Of a stretch of 64,000 bases of DNA, positions 57,522 to 64,000 are shown piece after piece. Positions within the stretch are counted from its first letter, which is position 1; each line of letters starts with the position of its first letter. The stretch covers positions 1 through 64,000 of the forward strand of contig NZ_FNYY01000006.1 of assembly GCF_900109145.1 (NCBI RefSeq), in the 5' to 3' direction. The DNA comes from Marinovum algicola (GTDB lineage Bacteria > Pseudomonadota > Alphaproteobacteria > Rhodobacterales > Rhodobacteraceae). The position numbers and the translations under genes are program-made. Below the pieces are notes generated by a model. The model was not told the DNA's origin. It saw only the letters and a program-made list of their open reading frames with translations, and ran no database searches.

Positions 57522-59350
57522 TCCGCGGCTTCGACCAGGTTGAGGAACCCGCCCGACTGCCGCTCCCAGTAGCGCGCGTAGAGCCCGCCCTTGTCGAGCA
57601 GCACCTCGTGGCTCCCCTCTTCGACGATCCGGCCCTTGTCGAGCACGACGATGCGGTCCATCCGCGCGATCGTCGAGAGACGGTGGGCGATGGCCAGCAC
57701 GGTCTTGCCCTCCATCACCCGTTCCAGCGCCGATTGGATCGCCGCTTCGACCTCGCTGTCCAGCGCGCTTGTCGCCTCGTCCAGCACCAGGATCGGCGCG
57801 TCCTTGAGGATGGCCCGGGCCAGCGCGATCCGCTGCCGCTGGCCGCCCGACAGCTTGACCCCGCGTTCGCCCAGATGCGCGTCATAGCCGGTGCGATGCT
57901 CGTGGTCCTCGAGATCGAGGATGAAATCATGCGCCTCGGCGCGTTCCGCCGCCGCGATGATGTCTTCCTCGGTGGCGTCGGGCCGACCATAGGCGATGTT
58001 GTCGCGCGCCGACCGGTTGAACATGGCGGTTTCCTGGGTGACCATGCCAATCTGGCGCCGCAGGCTCTCCTGAGTGACGCCGGCAATGTCCTGCCCGTCG
58101 ATGCAGACCTCGCCCTTTTCGGCGTCGTAGAGCCGCAGGAGCAGCGCCACCAGCGTCGATTTGCCGGCCCCCGAGGCGCCGACGATGCCAAGCTTTTCCC
58201 CCGGCGCGATTTCAAGGCGGATGTGCTCGACCCCGCCGATATCGCGGCCATAGGCAAAATCCACGTCGCGAAAGGCGATCCTACCGTCGGTCACCTTTAG
58301 CTGCGTGGCATTGGCAACATCGGTCAGCCCATGCGGCGGGGTCAGCGTGCGCATGCCGTCCTCGACCTCGCCGACATTGGCATAGAGGCCCATCAGCGTG
58401 AACGAGACCCAGCCGGTCATCTGCGCCAGCCGCAGGCTGACCGCGCCGGTAGCGGCAATATCGCCCGCGCTGACCAGCCCGCGCGACCAGTACCAGAGCG
58501 CGCCGCCCACCAGCAGCACCGGCAGAACGCCGGCCAGCGCCATCAGCCAGAACCGGAACTGCACCGAGACCTGGCCGAAATCGAGCTGTCGGTCGCGAAA
58601 CCGCGCCATCGCGCCCAGCGCCGCCTGATCCTCGTGATCGGCGTGGGCGAACAGCTTGACCGTCTTGATGTTGGTCACCGTATCGACGACCTGGCCGGTC
58701 ACCATTGCCCGCGCCGAGGCCCGCGCCTTGGAGCGCAGGCGGATCCGCGGCATGAAATAGCGGATCATCAGCAGGTAGCCGGCGATCCACAGCAGGAGCC
58801 CAAGGGCGATCCGCGCATCGACGGTGCCCAGCAGCAGGATCGAGCCCACCACCGAAGCCAGGGCAAAGAGCACCGTATGCACCACCTCGACGACCACATC
58901 GGTGATGGCGCGGGCGGTCTGCATCTCCTTTTGCGCGATCCGGCCGGCAAAATCATTGTCGAAAAAGGTGACATCCTGCCCCAGCGTGAAGCGATGCAGC
59001 CGCGACAGCACGAGGCTGAGCAGATTGGGCTGCAACACGATCGATTGCAGCCAGGCCGAGGCCATCAGAACCAGCGGTCGCAGCAGCAGGAAAAACAGCG
59101 TGACACCGATCAGCAACCAGAGGTTTTCAGCAAAGACGCTCTCGGCCGTGCCGTTCAGCGCCGCGTCCACCACCAGCCCCAGGGTCATCGCCGCCAGCAC
59201 CTCGAGCACCCCGGCAAAGGCCGAGGTCGCGCCGGCGATGCCGATCACGCCGAAGCTGCCCCTGAGCGCCCAGCGCAAAAAGGCGCCAAGGCTGCGCGGC
59301 GGCGGCGTATCCGCCTCGGCAAAGGGATCGATCCAGGATGGTGCCGTCAT
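57518..59350 (-). CDS. ABC exporter, fused membrane and ATPase domains (subunit 2)
   Basis: 610 residues. Six membrane helices in about 30-320 are followed by an ATPase with Walker A GASGAGKS, signature LSGGQRQRIALARAIL, Walker B ILVLDEATSALD and the H-loop IAHRLSTIAR. Both catalytic sites look intact. With the adjacent homologue (about half identical over the ATPase) it should form a heterodimeric MsbA-like exporter. It overlaps that gene by four bases. Confidence 0.94.
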   Translation of the reverse strand: MTAPSWIDPFAEADTPPPRSLGAFLRWALRGSFGVIGIAGATSAFAGVLEVLAAMTLGLVVDAALNGTAESVFAENLWLLIGVTLFFLLLRPLVLMASAWLQSIVLQPNLLSLVLSRLHRFTLGQDVTFFDNDFAGRIAQKEMQTARAITDVVVEVVHTVLFALASVVGSILLLGTVDARIALGLLLWIAGYLLMIRYFMPRIRLRSKARASARAMVTGQVVDTVTNIKTVKLFAHADHEDQAALGAMARFRDRQLDFGQVSVQFRFWLMALAGVLPVLLVGGALWYWSRGLVSAGDIAATGAVSLRLAQMTGWVSFTLMGLYANVGEVEDGMRTLTPPHGLTDVANATQLKVTDGRIAFRDVDFAYGRDIGGVEHIRLEIAPGEKLGIVGASGAGKSTLVALLLRLYDAEKGEVCIDGQDIAGVTQESLRRQIGMVTQETAMFNRSARDNIAYGRPDATEEDIIAAAERAEAHDFILDLEDHEHRTGYDAHLGERGVKLSGGQRQRIALARAILKDAPILVLDEATSALDSEVEAAIQSALERVMEGKTVLAIAHRLSTIARMDRIVVLDKGRIVEEGSHEVLLDKGGLYARYWERQSGGFLNLVEAAE

Positions 59351-61212
59351 TCCGCTGCCTCCGTTTCTTCCGTCTTGCTCTGGTCTTCGACCGCCAGGAA
59401 CCCGCCGGACTGGCGCGCCCAGAACCCGGCATATAGCCCGCCGCGGGCCAAAAGGTCGTCATGGCTGCCCTGTTCGACGATGCGGCCGTCATCCATCACC
59501 AGGATCCGGTCGAGCTGGGCAATCGTCGAAAGCCGGTGCGCGATGGCAATCACCGTCTTGCCGGCCATCATGCCGTAAAGCGTCGACTGGATCGCCGCCT
59601 CGACCTCGCTGTCGAGCGCGCTTGTCGCCTCGTCCAGGAGCAGGATCGGCGCGTCTTTCAGGATCACCCGCGCCAGGGTGATCCGCTGCCGTTGCCCGCC
59701 GGACAGCTTGACGCCGCGTTCGCCGACCTGCGCGTCATAGCCGCGCCGGCCTTTCTGGTCTTCGAGATCGAGGATGAACGCATGGGCCTCGGCCTGTTTG
59801 GCGGCGGCGATCATCTCGGCTTCGGTGGCGTCGGGGCGGCCATACAGCAGGTTGTCGCGGATCGAGCGGTGCAGCAGCGAACTGTCCTGTTGCACCATGC
59901 CGATCTGTCGCCGCAGGCTGTCCTGGGTGACCTGCGAGATGTCCTGCCCGTCGATCAGGATGCGGCCGCTTTCGGCGTCATAGAACCGCAGCAGCAGCTT
60001 CACCAACGTCGATTTTCCGGCGCCCGACCGGCCGACCAGCCCGATCTTTTCGCCCGGCGCGATGCTCAGGCTGATCCGGTCCAGCCCGCCGCGCCCGCGT
60101 CCGTAATGATGCGACAGCCGGTCCAGCTCGATCCGCCCGTCGCCGAGCTGCAAGGGCGTGGCCTCCGGCCCGTCGCGCAGGGCGATCGGCTGGGCGATGG
60201 TTTCCATGCCTTCCCTCACCACGCCCAGCTCGCGAAAGAACGAGGTCAGCGCCCACATGATCCAGCCGGTCATGGCATTGAGCCGCAGGGTCAGCGCCGT
60301 GGCGGCGGCCACCGCGCCGACACTGGCCAGCCCCTGCATCCAGAGCCAGAGCGCCCAGCCGACCACCCCGACGATCAGAAAGCCGTTCAGCAGGGTCAGC
60401 ACCACATCCATGATGGTAAAGATCCGCATTTCGGCCTGAAAGGTCCCGCGCGCGCGCTCGATCGCCTCTTTGGCAAAGTCCATCTCGCGGCCATGGTGGG
60501 CAAACATCTTGACCGAATGGATGTTGCTGTAGGCATCCACCACCCGGCCTGTCACCTCGCTGCGGGCGTCGCTTGCCGCCTGCGAGGCGGGACCGACGCG
60601 CCTGATCGTCCAGCGGATCAGCAGACCGTACAACCCGAGCCAGGCCAGCAGCGGCAAGGACAGCCGCCAGTCGGCCTGCCCCAGCAGCACCACGGCGCCC
60701 ACCGCATAGGCCAGCGAAAAGGTGATTGCGTCAAAGACCTGGAACACCGCCTCGCCGGCGGCGGGTGGCGTCTGCATGATGCGGTTGGCAATGCGGCCGG
60801 CAAAATCGTTCTCGAACCAGCCGACCGACTGGCGCAACACATGGGCATGGGCACGAAACCGGATCAGCGTGCCGAAATTCGGCAGGATGGTATTATTGAG
60901 CAGCGCCACATCCACCGCCTGCAACACCGGCCGCAGCACCAGCAGGAAGACCGCCAGCGCAATCAGCCAGCCGCCGTAGTCCTGCCACACCTGCTCTGGT
61001 GACCCCGCGAGGATGTCGACCACCCAGCCCATCGCCCAGATCAGCCCGATCTCGATCACCGCCACCACCACCGACATCACGGCGGCGACGGCAAAGACCC
61101 GTTTGAACGGCTGCGCATAGGCCAGGAGAAACGGCCAAAGCCGCTGGGGCGGATGATCCGAGGCGGGGTAGGCACAATAGGGATCGACAAGATTTTCGAA
61201 AAATTTGAACAT
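59347..61212 (-). CDS. ABC exporter, fused membrane and ATPase domains (subunit 1)
   Basis: 621 residues from MFKFFENLVDPYCAYPASDHPPQRLWPFL. Membrane domain about 28-330, ATPase with GRSGAGKS, LSGGQRQRITLARVIL, ILLLDEATSALD and IAHRLSTIAQ. Neither subunit shows the degenerate site of TmrAB-type pairs. Cargo is unknown; lipids or drugs are typical. The ATG at 61212 follows AGGAG. A structured leader with a 10-codon frame precedes it. Confidence 0.94.
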   Translation of the reverse strand: MFKFFENLVDPYCAYPASDHPPQRLWPFLLAYAQPFKRVFAVAAVMSVVVAVIEIGLIWAMGWVVDILAGSPEQVWQDYGGWLIALAVFLLVLRPVLQAVDVALLNNTILPNFGTLIRFRAHAHVLRQSVGWFENDFAGRIANRIMQTPPAAGEAVFQVFDAITFSLAYAVGAVVLLGQADWRLSLPLLAWLGLYGLLIRWTIRRVGPASQAASDARSEVTGRVVDAYSNIHSVKMFAHHGREMDFAKEAIERARGTFQAEMRIFTIMDVVLTLLNGFLIVGVVGWALWLWMQGLASVGAVAAATALTLRLNAMTGWIMWALTSFFRELGVVREGMETIAQPIALRDGPEATPLQLGDGRIELDRLSHHYGRGRGGLDRISLSIAPGEKIGLVGRSGAGKSTLVKLLLRFYDAESGRILIDGQDISQVTQDSLRRQIGMVQQDSSLLHRSIRDNLLYGRPDATEAEMIAAAKQAEAHAFILDLEDQKGRRGYDAQVGERGVKLSGGQRQRITLARVILKDAPILLLDEATSALDSEVEAAIQSTLYGMMAGKTVIAIAHRLSTIAQLDRILVMDDGRIVEQGSHDDLLARGGLYAGFWARQSGGFLAVEDQSKTEETEAAE

Positions 61213-61225
61213 GGAGCGCTCCTGC

Positions 61226-61249
61226 GAGCAAATGAGCAACTGAGCAACT
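61226..61249 (-). repeat. Three tandem octamers before the exporter Shine-Dalgarno
   Basis: AGTTGCTC, AGTTGCTC and ATTTGCTC lie head to tail on the minus strand, directly upstream of GCAGGAGCGCTCC and the start codon. Confidence 0.7.
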
Positions 61250-61259
61250 GATGGACATG

Positions 61260-61321
61260 GCGTGGAACATCCACGCAAACAGAGAACGTGGCTTAGCCGT
61301 GGCGGAAGCTGATCTCTGTTT
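61260..61321 (-). ncRNA. Structured 5' leader of the ABC exporter operon
   Basis: Two hairpins abut without a gap. AAACAGAGA (61277-61285) pairs with TCTCTGTTT (61313-61321), a 9-bp stem. GCGTGG (61260-61265) pairs with CCACGC (61271-61276), six pairs, five-base loop. The first stem overlaps codons of the 10-codon leader frame. It is a candidate cis-acting RNA; no known riboswitch match was recognised. Confidence 0.5.
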
Positions 61322-61325
61322 CCAT
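61293..61325 (-). CDS. Putative 10-residue leader peptide before the ABC exporter
   Basis: METEISFRHG, from ATG 61325 to TAA 61293. AGGAG lies eight bases upstream of the ATG, as strong as the exporter's own site. Ribosomes on it would open the first leader hairpin, whose 5' arm covers codons 2 to 5. A regulatory role is inferred from this geometry, as known for leader peptides upstream of drug-resistance genes. Confidence 0.45.
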   Translation of the reverse strand: METEISFRHG

Positions 61326-61398
61326 GCTGCACTCTCCTGTTCAGATGCGCCTTTCATACCCCGACTGTGACGGTTTGTCACCCCCCGGGGGGGGCGGG

Positions 61399-62553
61399 TC
61401 AGTCCTTCCGCAGCAGTTCGTCGCGCGTCAGTTCGAAGCCGGAGGTGATCCAGAGCGTTTCGAGCAGCCGCAGTCTTTCGCCCAGCGCCGGGCCTTCGTA
61501 CTCCGGCATAAGATCGGCGGCCCGGATCGGAAACACCGCGTTGGCGCCCTCTTCCATCTCGGCAAAGGCCTTGCGGTCGATATGTTCCTGCAAGAGCGCG
61601 GCGCGCAGGGCGAGCAGCTTCTCCGATTCCTCCGCGCCATGGCGATAGCCGATCTCGGCCGGCGGCGTGGCGGCGCCGACCTCGTGGCGAAAGAAGGCAA
61701 GCGCCTTGGCCTGGGCCTTCGACAGCCGCAGCCGCTCGGCCACATCCTCGCCGCCCAGCGCCGCCAGCCGCAACACCGGGTCGGGGGCAAGGCCGGCCTC
61801 GTCCTCGACATAGACCAGCGGCCCCAGCGCGGAAATGACGGCGCCCGGCAGGATGCGCAGCAGCACGCCGGCCTTGTCCATCGCCGCCACCGCGCGGGTC
61901 GGATCGGGGGCCGAGAGCAGCTTGATCATCTCGGCGCCGACACGTTCGCGCGACAGGGTTTCCAGCCCGTCGAGGTTGTCGGCAATCGCCGCCAGCGCCT
62001 CGCGGTCGAACCCGCCCTTTGCGCGACCATACCAGGCGTTGAAGCGGAAAAACCGCAGGATGCGCAGGTAATCCTCCCGGATGCGCGCCGCAGGATCGTC
62101 AATGAACCGCACGTGATGCGCCTTGAGATCGTCGAGCCCGCCCACCGGATCGCGCACCGCGCCCGAGGCATCGGCATAAAGCGCGTTCATGGTGAAATCG
62201 CGGCGCCGGGCGTCCTCTTCGATGCTATCGGCAAAGGCCACCACGGCACGGCGGCCATCGGTTTCGACATCCCGGCGATAGGTTGTGATCTCATGCGGCA
62301 CCTTGTGCGAGATCACGGTGACCGTGCCATGATCGATGCCGGTGGGTACTGCCTGCAAACCGGCTGCGCGGGCCAGCTCCATCACCCGTTCGGGGCGCGC
62401 GTCGGTGCTGATGTCGATGTCCGCCACCGGTTCGCCCATCAGTGCGTTACGCACGCAACCGCCGACGAAATAGGCCGAATGACCGGCCTCGGTCAGCATC
62501 GCGCAGACCGCTTGGGTCGCCGGGGTGATCAGCCAGTCGCCTGTTATCCTCAT
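61399..62553 (-). CDS. cca: CCA-adding / poly(A) polymerase-type tRNA nucleotidyltransferase
   Basis: 384 residues: YFVGGCVRNALMGEPVADIDIST, with the catalytic Asp45 and Asp47, ARRRDFTMNALYAD and DPAARIREDYLRILRFFRFNAWYG are class II signatures. It builds or repairs the 3' CCA of tRNAs. It lacks an HD domain. Its start overlaps the NUDIX stop (ATGA). A GTGAC-GGTTT-GTCAC hairpin lies at 61367-61381, just after the stop. Confidence 0.95.
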   Translation of the reverse strand: MRITGDWLITPATQAVCAMLTEAGHSAYFVGGCVRNALMGEPVADIDISTDARPERVMELARAAGLQAVPTGIDHGTVTVISHKVPHEITTYRRDVETDGRRAVVAFADSIEEDARRRDFTMNALYADASGAVRDPVGGLDDLKAHHVRFIDDPAARIREDYLRILRFFRFNAWYGRAKGGFDREALAAIADNLDGLETLSRERVGAEMIKLLSAPDPTRAVAAMDKAGVLLRILPGAVISALGPLVYVEDEAGLAPDPVLRLAALGGEDVAERLRLSKAQAKALAFFRHEVGAATPPAEIGYRHGAEESEKLLALRAALLQEHIDRKAFAEMEEGANAVFPIRAADLMPEYEGPALGERLRLLETLWITSGFELTRDELLRKD

Positions 62554-63149
62554 GCCACCATCCTGTCTGCCAGCCCGCGCAGGATACGGGCCGTCGCACC
62601 CCAGATGTAATAGGGGCCGTAGGGCACAGTGTAATAGGACCGCCGTAGCCCGCGCCAGCGCCTTGATTGCACGGAAAACCGCGCCGGATCGGCGAAATGG
62701 GTGAGCGGCACGGTGAACACCTCGGCCACTTCGCCCGGTTCCGGCCGCGGGGTGAAATCGCCTCGGACCCGCGCCACCACCGGCGTCACCAGAAAGCTGG
62801 TCACCGTCTCATGCGTCGGCAAGAGGCCCAACACCTCGACCTGCGCCGGATCGAGCCCCACCTCCTCCTGCGCCTCGCGCAGGGCGGCAGCGGTGACATC
62901 GGCGTCGCCCTCATCCTGCTTGCCACCGGGAAAGGCGATCTGGCCGGGGTGATGCTTGAGCGCCGAGGAGCGTTTGGTCAGGATCACCTGCGGCACGCCG
63001 TCCTGCATGACAAAACCCGCAAGCACGCCGGCGGGGCGCAGCTTGCGGGATTGCGGAAGCTTGAAATCCGGGTTCAGATCGAAATCCGACGAGGCCGCGC
63101 CATCCCGGGACAGCGCGGCGACGAGCGGATCGAGCGGATCAATCGTCAT
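62550..63149 (-). CDS. NUDIX hydrolase, CoA-pyrophosphatase (NudL/YeaB) type
   Basis: 199 residues. The NUDIX box GGKQDEGDADVTAAALREAQEEVGL (75-99) is intact, preceded by LTKRSSALKHHPGQIAFPGG, the UPF0035 signature that marks CoA diphosphatases. The ATG at 63149 overlaps the hslO stop by about 11 bases, and its stop overlaps cca. Confidence 0.92.
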   Translation of the reverse strand: MTIDPLDPLVAALSRDGAASSDFDLNPDFKLPQSRKLRPAGVLAGFVMQDGVPQVILTKRSSALKHHPGQIAFPGGKQDEGDADVTAAALREAQEEVGLDPAQVEVLGLLPTHETVTSFLVTPVVARVRGDFTPRPEPGEVAEVFTVPLTHFADPARFSVQSRRWRGLRRSYYTVPYGPYYIWGATARILRGLADRMVA

Positions 63150-64000
63150 TCGCCTCGAAACCCACGGTGGCGGGGTCGAGATCGTAATGCGCACCGCAGA
63201 ACTGGCAGTCGGCGGTCACCCGGCCGTCTTCCGTGGTCATCTTTTCGATGTCCTTGGCGGAATAGATCGACAGGCTCTGCCGCACCCGATCCTCGGAACA
63301 GGTGCAGCCGAAATGCACCGGCTGGGTCGGATAGACCCGCGGCTGTTCCTCGTGAAACAGCCGCACCAGAAGATCGGTCGGCGGCACCTGCGGCCCGATC
63401 AGCTCCATCAGCTCGACCGAATCGAGCAGGATATTGGCGCGGTTCCAGTTCTCTGCCGTTTCTTCGTCATCCAGAAGATCATCGACGGTGAGCAACCCGC
63501 CCTCGCCGGAGCCGCCTTCGCCGCTGGCAAAGGGCGAGGCCTTGGGCATATGTTGCAACATGATGCCGCCGGCGCGCCAGCGCTCGGCCTCGCCGGGCTC
63601 GGTCGAGCGGCCAAAGCTCAGGTTGAACCGCGTCGGAAGCTGTTCCGACTGGGCGAAATAGCTTTCGGCACAGGCGCGCAGGGTGCCCCCGGCCAGCGGC
63701 GTGATGCCCTTGTAAGGCTGCATCCCCTGCCCCTGATCGATCATGATGGCGAAATAGCCCTCGCCGAGCTGGTCAAAGGGGTTGTTGCCCGACAGCCGCG
63801 CCGCATCATAGCTGGCATAGGCGCGGATGCGCGCCGGTTCGCCCTCTTTGCTTGGGCCGTAATAATCGGTGGCGATCATCCGCACCGGGCCGTTCGACTG
63901 CACCTGCAACGACAGTTTCCAGCGCAGCTTGACGGTCTGGCCGATCAGCGCGGTCAGCAGCGCCATTTCGGCCACCAGCGCCTCGACCACCGGGGGGTAA
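63139..64000 (-). CDS. hslO: Redox-regulated chaperone Hsp33 (partial, N-terminus off the right edge)
   Basis: About 287 codons visible from the right edge, starting within PPVVEALVAEMALLTALIGQTVKLRW. GGTLRACAESYFAQSEQLPTRF and the C-terminal zinc switch CTCSE (CxC) and CQFCGAHY (CxxC) are diagnostic. Oxidation releases zinc and activates the chaperone. A few dozen N-terminal residues lie outside. It is followed by NUDIX and cca with overlaps. Confidence 0.95.
   Translation of the reverse strand, partial: YPPVVEALVAEMALLTALIGQTVKLRWKLSLQVQSNGPVRMIATDYYGPSKEGEPARIRAYASYDAARLSGNNPFDQLGEGYFAIMIDQGQGMQPYKGITPLAGGTLRACAESYFAQSEQLPTRFNLSFGRSTEPGEAERWRAGGIMLQHMPKASPFASGEGGSGEGGLLTVDDLLDDEETAENWNRANILLDSVELMELIGPQVPPTDLLVRLFHEEQPRVYPTQPVHFGCTCSEDRVRQSLSIYSAKDIEKMTTEDGRVTADCQFCGAHYDLDPATVGFEANDD

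Noticed and set aside
61226-61249. CRISPR-like or satellite array
   Set aside because: Only three 8-base units with no spacers, so not a CRISPR array. Reported instead as a short tandem repeat.
61077-61274. 65-codon alternate frame beginning at GTG 61274 in the exporter leader
   Set aside because: It overlaps the exporter start in another frame, has no proper Shine-Dalgarno and shows no conserved pattern. The 10-codon frame upstream is better supported.

Overview
The window is high-GC (mid-60s percent by eye), densely coding DNA from an alphaproteobacterium, most probably a marine Roseobacter-type member of the Rhodobacterales. Supporting markers are the RegB / SenC / RegA redox cluster in its classic divergent arrangement, a bacterial voltage-gated sodium channel of the kind known from roseobacters, an NDUFS6-type CHCC zinc-finger protein, an NDUFAF5-like methyltransferase and a DUF2853 protein. 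Genus and species cannot be fixed from the sequence alone. Almost all of the window is chromosomal backbone. The only clear mobile DNA is the 5' end of an IS200/IS605-type element at the left edge.

Layout: 1-307 IS200/IS605 tnpA (cut by the edge) with its end hairpins; 0.5-2.4 kb DUF2853 protein and ahcY; 2.5-3.6 kb secreted protein and HD hydrolase; 3.7-6.5 kb regA, senC and divergent regB; 6.6-16.5 kb a tightly overlapped run: PAS protein, tsaE, amgK, murU, addB, addA; 16.6-19.2 kb trxA, then hslV, an unknown 104-codon gene, and hslU; 19.4-25.9 kb a peptide/opine-type ABC importer (binding protein, fused ATPase, two permeases) behind a proline iminopeptidase; 25.9-29.9 kb ubiG, marR, nitrilase-fold amidase, grxC, comF, methyltransferase; 30-35.8 kb hemH, a 64-residue membrane protein, L,D-transpeptidase, CAP lipoprotein, orphan ABC ATPase, MscS channel, zinc-finger protein, Pr6Pr membrane protein; 35.9-38.7 kb polA; 38.8-46.1 kb DUF1285 protein and a four-gene MoxR / DUF58 / DUF4159 / membrane-protein operon; 46.2-51.3 kb small secreted protein, DUF599 protein and glcDEF; 51.4-55.3 kb secreted trypsin-like protease, Hsp20, VOC, GNAT, TerB-J protein and a second L,D-transpeptidase; 55.3-64 kb sodium channel, 23S rRNA/tRNA uracil methyltransferase, a broken P-loop gene, a heterodimeric ABC exporter, cca, NUDIX hydrolase and Hsp33 (cut by the edge).

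Functional themes are stress and protein quality control (HslVU, Hsp20, Hsp33, thioredoxin, glutaredoxin), DNA repair (AddAB, PolA), cell-wall recycling and cross-linking (AmgK-MurU, two L,D-transpeptidases), redox regulation and heme (RegBA/SenC, HemH), and glycolate oxidation.

Regulatory signals that can be read directly include heat-shock (sigma-32-type) promoters before hsp20 and hslVU, a ROSE-like RNA thermometer hairpin over the hsp20 Shine-Dalgarno, a LacI-type palindrome at the ABC importer promoter, and a family of hairpin repeats placed between convergent genes. The most unusual element is a structured leader before the ABC exporter pair. It consists of a 10-codon reading frame with its own strong Shine-Dalgarno, two abutting hairpins and three tandem octamers, a layout that suggests translation-dependent control. 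No tRNA, rRNA or CRISPR array was recognised.
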